Source of the DNA: an uncultured Pseudomonadales bacterium
Lineage (GTDB): Bacteria > Pseudomonadota > Gammaproteobacteria > Pseudomonadales > Porticoccaceae
Length of the DNA stretch: 64,000 nucleotides
NCBI GenBank assembly: GCA_943788895.1
Contig: CALSRZ010000005.1
Location: 310,001 to 374,000, forward strand
Direction of reading: 5' to 3'
In this document: piece after piece, positions 58,873 through 64,000 of the stretch
Numbering within the stretch: the stretch's first letter is position 1
Layout: each line of letters starts with the position of its first letter
Translations under genes and position numbers: made by a program
Notes under the pieces: model-generated
What the model saw: only the letters and a program-made list of their open reading frames with translations
Databases searched by the model: none
Told to the model about the DNA's origin: nothing

Positions 58873-59397
58873 ATGTTTTTTGTTGATACTCTGGCAGAAA
58901 TTGGAAAGTTTATGGATTCAGGCGGGATGGTCCTTTGGGCCATCGTCGTCCTGTTGTTCGTTATGTGGACTCTCCTTTTCGAGCGCATGTGGTATCTCAA
59001 ATCCGACGTTAGCCAAGATGTTCAGGGTGCTCTAGATATTTGGGAGTCGCGCGACGAGCGTAAATCCAAACGCGCTCATCAAATCAGAGAGCAGTTGATC
59101 TCTGAAGTAAGCGTAAAGATCGACGAAAATCTCATGATGATTAAAACACTGGTTGCACTGGCCCCGCTGTTTGGTTTGCTGGGTACGGTAACCGGAATGA
59201 TCGTGGTATTTGACGTTATGGCATTTACTGGCGGCGGCGACGCCAAGGCGATGGCTGGCGGTGTTTCCCAGGCAACTGTACCGACAATGTCGGGAATGGT
59301 TGCCGCTCTATCAGGTGTGTTTGGCATGACTTATGTTGAGCGCGCTGCAGAGCGAGAGAAGCATCTGTTGGAAGATCACCTGACCATGGATCACTAA
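58873..59397 (+). CDS. exbB: ExbB-type biopolymer transport protein
   Basis: A 174-residue MotA/TolQ/ExbB proton-channel subunit of short form: VLWAIVVLLFVMWTLLFERMW, TLVALAPLFGLLGTVTGMIVVFD and VSQATVPTMSGMVAALSGVFG. It works with ExbD to energise TonB. It is the second ExbB-like gene of the operon, one base after ttpC. Confidence 0.95.
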   Translation: MFFVDTLAEIGKFMDSGGMVLWAIVVLLFVMWTLLFERMWYLKSDVSQDVQGALDIWESRDERKSKRAHQIREQLISEVSVKIDENLMMIKTLVALAPLFGLLGTVTGMIVVFDVMAFTGGGDAKAMAGGVSQATVPTMSGMVAALSGVFGMTYVERAAEREKHLLEDHLTMDH

Positions 59398-59437
59398 CTG
59401 GAGCCTGTCAGAAACAAGGTTTCTGTGAGAGAAAACT

Positions 59438-59842
59438 ATGCGTAATAGAACAAGTGGATCACAACCTCAGGGTGAAGCAATTGACTTGACCCCAATGCTG
59501 GACGTGGTTTTTATCATGCTGATCTTTTTTATTGTCACAGCATCTTTTATCAAGCTGCCCGGTGTCGAGGTTAATAAGGTCGACGCCGATACGGCAGACT
59601 CCTACAAGAAAGTGGGAATCTTGGTGGCGATTAGCGAAAACAATGAAATCTGGATTGATAAAAAGCGTGTTGAAACGACCGCGTTAAAAATTAGTTTGAG
59701 CAGGTTGTACAACGAAAATCCAAAGGGCGGCATGGTTATCCAGGCCGACAATGAATCGAATATTGAAGTAGTCGCCAAGGTCGCTGATGTCGCACAAGAC
59801 ATCGGCATCCGTCCGGTGGCCATTTCGGTAGAACAAGACTGA
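59438..59842 (+). CDS. exbD: ExbD-type biopolymer transport protein
   Basis: A 134-residue ExbD: one membrane helix near the N-terminus preceded by IDLTPMLDVVFIMLIFFIVTASF, with the essential Asp of the proton path in PMLD. The periplasmic domain follows. It lies between exbB and tonB. Confidence 0.95.
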   Translation: MRNRTSGSQPQGEAIDLTPMLDVVFIMLIFFIVTASFIKLPGVEVNKVDADTADSYKKVGILVAISENNEIWIDKKRVETTALKISLSRLYNENPKGGMVIQADNESNIEVVAKVADVAQDIGIRPVAISVEQD

Positions 59843-59852
59843 GTTAATAAGT

Positions 59853-60461
59853 ATGCCTGTTATCAGAGTTGGTATTGCTGCTGCACTTGGAGTTCTGGTT
59901 ACTTTTGCATTGATTATTTTGATGTACAAATTGATCGACTCGGGCAACAAAGATCTTGATGAAAAGGAAACGATTAAAATCGCTGACTTTCTTCATGTTG
60001 ATAGACAGTTGACCGAGAATGCAAAAAAGACCGAAGTCGAGAAGCCTGAAGATCCGGAGACACCTCCACCGGAAATTCCCGAAGACAATATAGAGTTTGA
60101 GGTTCCTGACAATGCGATCAGCATGGCGGCACCTTCGGCCAATGCCAATCTAAAGATTGGTGGCGCTGGCGGTTTTGCCCGAGACTCCGACTATATTCCT
60201 GTGTATGTTCCCCAGCCGCAGTATCCGCGCCGGGCTCAAACACGAGGCAAAGAGGGTTACGCGGTTATCGAAGTGGTTATTACCACCACTGGTGGTGTAC
60301 GTGATCCGGTAATGATCGAAGAATTTCCTGAGGGCTGGGGCTTTGGTCGTGCGGCCCTTAGAGCTGCATCCAAGCTCAAGTACAACCCGCGGGTTGTCGA
60401 TGGCGTAGGCCAGGAAGTTCCGGGTGTGTTGTATAAATTTACTTTCCAGATGGCGAAATAA
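59853..60461 (+). CDS. tonB: TonB2-type energy transducer
   Basis: A 202-residue TonB: N-terminal membrane anchor (GVLVTFALIILMYKLID), a short Pro/Glu-rich spacer (EKPEDPETPPPEIPEDN) and a C-terminal TonB domain (QYPRRAQTRGKEGYAVIEVVIT, AALRAASKLKYNPRV). The short periplasmic spacer is typical of TonB2. It drives TonB-dependent receptors, none of which are encoded in this window. Confidence 0.94.
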   Translation: MPVIRVGIAAALGVLVTFALIILMYKLIDSGNKDLDEKETIKIADFLHVDRQLTENAKKTEVEKPEDPETPPPEIPEDNIEFEVPDNAISMAAPSANANLKIGGAGGFARDSDYIPVYVPQPQYPRRAQTRGKEGYAVIEVVITTTGGVRDPVMIEEFPEGWGFGRAALRAASKLKYNPRVVDGVGQEVPGVLYKFTFQMAK

Positions 60462-60471
60462 GGAGTAACTG

Positions 60472-61833
60472 ATGTCTAGAAGCACAAAAATTCTAGCCGT
60501 ATTCGGCGCTGCTTTTGTTTTGCCGCTAATGATGGCCGTGGTTGAACCACAGTCCTTATTGAGTACTTCGGTATTTGCAGAAGAAGAAAAGAAAGAGCCT
60601 AAATACAAAGACGTAAAAACTCGCAAGCGTCAGTCTGTTGGCAGTCGTTGCGCAAAAGCTCTGGAGAAAGTTCAGCCGAAACTCGAAGAAGAGGAATGGG
60701 CAGTTGCACTCGAGATGCTCAATGATATCGAGGCCAACGCTAAAACCTGTAAGACCGATTATGAACAGACTCAGGTGTGGAAATTCGCAGCCTATGTTCA
60801 TTACTCGCTCGAAGACTACAACGGCGCAATCCGTTCTTATAAGCGTGTTGTTGATGGAATAGGTACGCCGCCAGAATTAAAACTCGATACTCGTTACACC
60901 TTGGCGCAGCTCTATACAGTTCAGGAAGATTACCGCAATGCGGCCCTTCAGCTTGAAGCCTGGATGGATGAGTCGGCGATTATTGGTGCCGATGCGCGAA
61001 TGCTGCTGGCACAGATCTACTACCAGTTGGAACGCAAGAAAGAGTCACTGCAAATGGTTGATGCGGCGATTAGCGATGTTGAGTCCAAAGGTATTCTGCC
61101 CAAAGAGGGCTGGTGGGGATTGCAGCGTGTTCTCTACTATGAAAAGAATAACTACCCCAAGGTCATCAGCATTCTTGAGAAGCTGGTTAAGCACTATCCG
61201 AAGTGGACCTACTGGCGTCAGCTCGGCGGCATGTATGGACAGCGCGAGCGCGAGATGGATCGTCTGGTGGCTACTGAAGTTGTCTACCTGAATGGCGAGT
61301 TGAGCAAAGAAACTCAGGTTATGAGCATGGCTTATATGTATCTGGGTGCTGAAGTTCCCTACCGTGCAGCGACCATTATCGAAAAGGGTATGATCGACGG
61401 CATTATTAAGAGCTCTGCAAAGAACCTCGAAGTTCTGGGTACTGCCTGGTATCAGTCAAAAGACCTTAACAATGCAGTAAAAGCGTTGGAAAGTGCCTCG
61501 AAGAAATCTGATACAGGAAATCTTCAGGCGCGTCTTGCCGGTATCTACCTGGATCTTGGCCGCGACTCTGAAGCCTATCGTGCAGCCAGTCGCGCGGCCA
61601 AAAAAGGCGGTGTAAAACGTCCTGAAGCCAACTACCTAGTGATGGGTAATGCGCTGATTAACCTGCACTGTTACAAGGATGGTGTTGCGGCCTTTAAGAA
61701 GTCTCTTAAAGTTGCCAAGACTGAAAAGAGTAAGCGCTATCCAAAGCAGTGGATTCGTTATGCCGACACCGAAGGTGCTCGATTGCAGAAACTTCGTGAT
61801 GTAGGTGCTACGGTTCCAAGCTGTAGTAAGTAA
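60472..61833 (+). CDS. TPR-repeat periplasmic protein of TonB2 operon
   Basis: A 453-residue protein with an N-terminal signal or anchor (ILAVFGAAFVLPLMMAVV) and repeated TPR-like helices (YVHYSLEDYNGAIRSYKRVV, LAQLYTVQEDYRNAALQLEAWM, LAQIYYQLERKKESLQMVDAAI, LGTAWYQSKDLNNAVKALESA). This gene closes the conserved DUF3450-ttpC-exbB-exbD-tonB operon in many marine gammaproteobacteria. A scaffolding role at the TonB complex is inference. Confidence 0.92.
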   Translation: MSRSTKILAVFGAAFVLPLMMAVVEPQSLLSTSVFAEEEKKEPKYKDVKTRKRQSVGSRCAKALEKVQPKLEEEEWAVALEMLNDIEANAKTCKTDYEQTQVWKFAAYVHYSLEDYNGAIRSYKRVVDGIGTPPELKLDTRYTLAQLYTVQEDYRNAALQLEAWMDESAIIGADARMLLAQIYYQLERKKESLQMVDAAISDVESKGILPKEGWWGLQRVLYYEKNNYPKVISILEKLVKHYPKWTYWRQLGGMYGQREREMDRLVATEVVYLNGELSKETQVMSMAYMYLGAEVPYRAATIIEKGMIDGIIKSSAKNLEVLGTAWYQSKDLNNAVKALESASKKSDTGNLQARLAGIYLDLGRDSEAYRAASRAAKKGGVKRPEANYLVMGNALINLHCYKDGVAAFKKSLKVAKTEKSKRYPKQWIRYADTEGARLQKLRDVGATVPSCSK

Positions 61834-61856
61834 AGCTCCAGTTACAAAGTAGAAAT

Positions 61857-61891
61857 AAAAAAGCCCGGTGCTCAAAGAGTCCCGGGCTTTT
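61857..61891. terminator. Bidirectional terminator between the TonB2 operon and ilvD
   Basis: AGCCCGG pairs with CCGGGCT around a 13-base loop, with an A run before and a T run after. It serves the convergent transcripts. Confidence 0.85.
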
Positions 61892-61934
61892 CTTTAGCTG
61901 TTATAAATCGCGCAGCTATCTTTACTCTCTTAGC

Positions 61935-63770
61935 TTACAACTGAGTCAGATCTCGCACCGCGCCCTTATCAGCACTGGTAGCCAGTTTGGCATAGGCTTT
62001 AAGTGATGCAGAAACCTTGCGTGGACGATCTTCCACCGGCTTCCAGCCCGCCTTATCCTGCGCCTCGCGACGGCTGGCAAGTTCTTCGTCTGAGACCAGC
62101 ACGTCAATACTGCGATTGGGGATATCAATACGCACTGTATCGCCCTGCTGTACCAAGCCAATATTGCCGCCGGCACCAGCTTCAGGTGAGACATGACCAA
62201 TTGATAATCCCGAGGTACCACCCGAGAAGCGACCATCGGTAATCAGCGCACAGGCCTTGCCGAGATTCTTCGATTTGATATAGCTGGTAGGGTAGAGCAT
62301 CTCCTGCATACCGGGACCACCGCGCGGTCCCTCATAGCGAACAATAACTACATCACCCGCTTTTACTTCATCATTTAGAATACAGGCGACAGCCTCATCC
62401 TGGCTTTCAGTAATAAATGCCGGACCTTCAAAAACATGGATAGACTCATCGACACCAGAGGTCTTAACCACACAGCCATCCGGGGCAAGGTTGCCGGTAA
62501 GCACTGCCAGGCCACCTTCAAGACTAAAGGCATTTTCCAGATTGCGAATACAGCCATTGGCGCGATCGGCATCCAGTGATGGCCATCTAGTGCTCTGGCT
62601 AAAGGCAGTCTGAGTGGGAATTCCCGCTGGGCCCGCCTTGTAAAAAGTCTTTACCTCTTCACTGACATGACCGCTGACAATATCCCACTTCTCCAGCGCT
62701 TCTTTGAGAGAGGCTGAATGAACCGTAGGTATATCACCGTGAATAAGGCCGGCGCGTTCGAGTTCTGCGAGGATACCCATAATGCCACCAGCGCGATGCA
62801 CATCTTCAACATGGTATTCCGGTGTATTCGGTGCAACCTTACACAGCTGCGGCACAACACGGGACAGGCGATCGATATCGGCCATATCAAATTCGATACC
62901 GGCTTCCTGAACAGCGGCTAAAAGATGCAGGATAGTATTGGTAGAACCACCCATACAGATATCCAGCGTCATAGCATTTTCAAAGGCCTTAAAGTTGGCG
63001 ATTGAACGTGGCAGCACCGAGTAATCATCTTCGTCGTAATGTTGGCGCGCCAGCTTAACGATAGTGCGACCGGCTTCCTGAAACAGTTCGCGACGATCGG
63101 AGTGCGTGGCCAGCACAGTGCCATTACCGGGTAGGGATAGACCTAGCGCCTCAGTTAGACAGTTCATGGAGTTGGCGGTAAACATACCAGAGCAGGAACC
63201 ACAGGTTGGACAGGCGGAGCGCTCGTATTCAGCCACTTTCTCATCGCTGGCGTCGTCATCAACGGCGATAACCATCGCATCGACCAGGTCGAGTTTATGA
63301 TCGGCAAGTTTGGTTTTACCGGCTTCCATAGGGCCACCGGAAACAAATATTACCGGAATATTCAGGCGCATAGCCGCCATCAACATACCCGGAGTAATCT
63401 TGTCACAGTTGGAAATACACACCAGCGCATCGGCGCAGTGGGCGTTGACCATATACTCGACAGAGTCGGCAATAATATCTCGCGAAGGCAGTGAGTAGAG
63501 CATGCCGTCGTGACCCATGGCGATACCATCATCAACTGCGATAGTGTGAAACTCGCGGGCAATACCGCCAGCTTTGGCAATCTCTGCTGCAACCAGATCA
63601 CCCATGTCTTTTAGATGAACATGACCGGGAACAAATTGCGTATAGGAGTTGGCGATGGCGATCATCGGCTTATTAAAGTCGTCATCCTTCATGCCGGTGG
63701 CGCGCCAGAGAGCTCTGGCTCCAGCCATATTACGACCCTGGGTCGTAGTGTGGGATCGATATTTGGGCAT
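61935..63770 (-). CDS. ilvD: Dihydroxy-acid dehydratase
   Basis: An iron-sulfur dehydratase in isoleucine/valine/leucine synthesis. Cluster and metal motifs: [34 protein letters not shown] and [40 protein letters not shown] is also conserved. Length 611 residues is normal. No other ilv gene is adjacent. Confidence 0.97.
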   Translation of the reverse strand: MPKYRSHTTTQGRNMAGARALWRATGMKDDDFNKPMIAIANSYTQFVPGHVHLKDMGDLVAAEIAKAGGIAREFHTIAVDDGIAMGHDGMLYSLPSRDIIADSVEYMVNAHCADALVCISNCDKITPGMLMAAMRLNIPVIFVSGGPMEAGKTKLADHKLDLVDAMVIAVDDDASDEKVAEYERSACPTCGSCSGMFTANSMNCLTEALGLSLPGNGTVLATHSDRRELFQEAGRTIVKLARQHYDEDDYSVLPRSIANFKAFENAMTLDICMGGSTNTILHLLAAVQEAGIEFDMADIDRLSRVVPQLCKVAPNTPEYHVEDVHRAGGIMGILAELERAGLIHGDIPTVHSASLKEALEKWDIVSGHVSEEVKTFYKAGPAGIPTQTAFSQSTRWPSLDADRANGCIRNLENAFSLEGGLAVLTGNLAPDGCVVKTSGVDESIHVFEGPAFITESQDEAVACILNDEVKAGDVVIVRYEGPRGGPGMQEMLYPTSYIKSKNLGKACALITDGRFSGGTSGLSIGHVSPEAGAGGNIGLVQQGDTVRIDIPNRSIDVLVSDEELASRREAQDKAGWKPVEDRPRKVSASLKAYAKLATSADKGAVRDLTQL

Positions 63771-63853
63771 CTTATCTCTCAGTAAATGCTAAAAATTAAT
63801 CAAAATTACAGGACTGCTAGGATAGCAGAAAGCACAGCGCAGAAAAATCTGCG

Positions 63854-64000
63854 CTACAAGCTTTTGCTAAAGATTCGTGACTGGCGCTGGTAGTTATACA
63901 GCGATTGTTTTTCGGCGGGCAGCTCACTGAGCTCGGCCTCGGTAAAACCCTGCTCTCTAAACCAGTGGGCAGTCTGGGTCGTCAGCACAAAGAGTGTTTT
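63854..64000 (-). CDS. argA: N-acetylglutamate synthase, C-terminal part (5' end outside window)
   Basis: The last 48 codons of a minus-strand gene cut by the window edge. LFVLTTQTAHWFREQGF and SLYNYQRQSRIFSKSL match the C-terminal GNAT domain of ArgA closely. It would catalyse the first step of arginine synthesis. It lies about 80 bases upstream of ilvD in the same direction. Confidence 0.88.
   Translation of the reverse strand, partial: KTLFVLTTQTAHWFREQGFTEAELSELPAEKQSLYNYQRQSRIFSKSL

Overview
The window is a contiguous piece of a gammaproteobacterial chromosome, probably from a marine relative of Pseudomonas and Cellvibrionales. The evidence is gene order: oxyR-recG, gmk-rpoZ-spoT-ridA, coaBC-algC-argB, rppH-ptsP-lgt-thyA-folA and a TonB2-type operon are all arranged as in that group. 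The order-level placement is inference. Coding density is high. No rRNA, tRNA, CRISPR array, prophage or insertion sequence was found.

Layout. 1-4.7 kb: a central carbon cluster (tkt 3' end, epd, pgk, class II fba). 4.7-8.1 kb: small accessory enzymes (VOC, GFA, DinB, AhpD-like, ppnP, YkgJ-type, VF530). 8.2-9.8 kb: a three-gene module of unknown function. Two of its proteins share a Gly/Asn-rich motif, at the C-terminus of one and the N-terminus of the next. 9.86-10.2 kb: two MITE-like inverted-repeat elements. 10.8-24.4 kb: a complete nitrate assimilation locus on the minus strand (outer-membrane porin, nasT, nasS, nrtABD, nirBD, nasA, cobA). Two of its transcripts, porin and nrtA, start with a sigma-54-like promoter followed by a leader terminator of the kind the NasS/NasT antitermination pair controls. 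24.6-26.6 kb: a Pit phosphate transporter and its DUF47 partner. 26.6-38.9 kb: recG/oxyR, an SDR protein, ridA/spoT/rpoZ/gmk, an S1/P1 nuclease, yicC, rph, pyrE and slmA. 38.9-43.6 kb: argB, a long membrane-anchored algC-type mutase and coaBC. 43.7-50.4 kb: radC, rpmB/rpmG, a cold-shock gene, several small conserved genes and gcvH. 50.5-56.5 kb: HAD phosphatase, rppH, ptsP, lgt, thyA, folA. 56.7-61.8 kb: a DUF3450/TtpC/ExbB/ExbD/TonB/TPR energy-transduction operon. 61.9-64 kb: ilvD and the 3' end of argA.

How it fits together. Nitrate would cross the outer membrane through the porin and the inner membrane through NrtABD. NasA would reduce it to nitrite and NirBD to ammonium, with CobA supplying siroheme precursor. 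NasS (sensor) and NasT (ANTAR antiterminator) would control both transcripts.

Sequence quality. About sixteen single-base frame disruptions plus one in-frame stop fall in a few loci: ppnP, the YkgJ-like gene, the second motif gene, nasA, the DUF4124 gene, algC and coaBC. Many sit in homopolymers. coaBC carries two compensating homopolymer indels and is expected to be essential, so most of these are best read as sequence errors and not true pseudogenes. The rest of the window is free of them.
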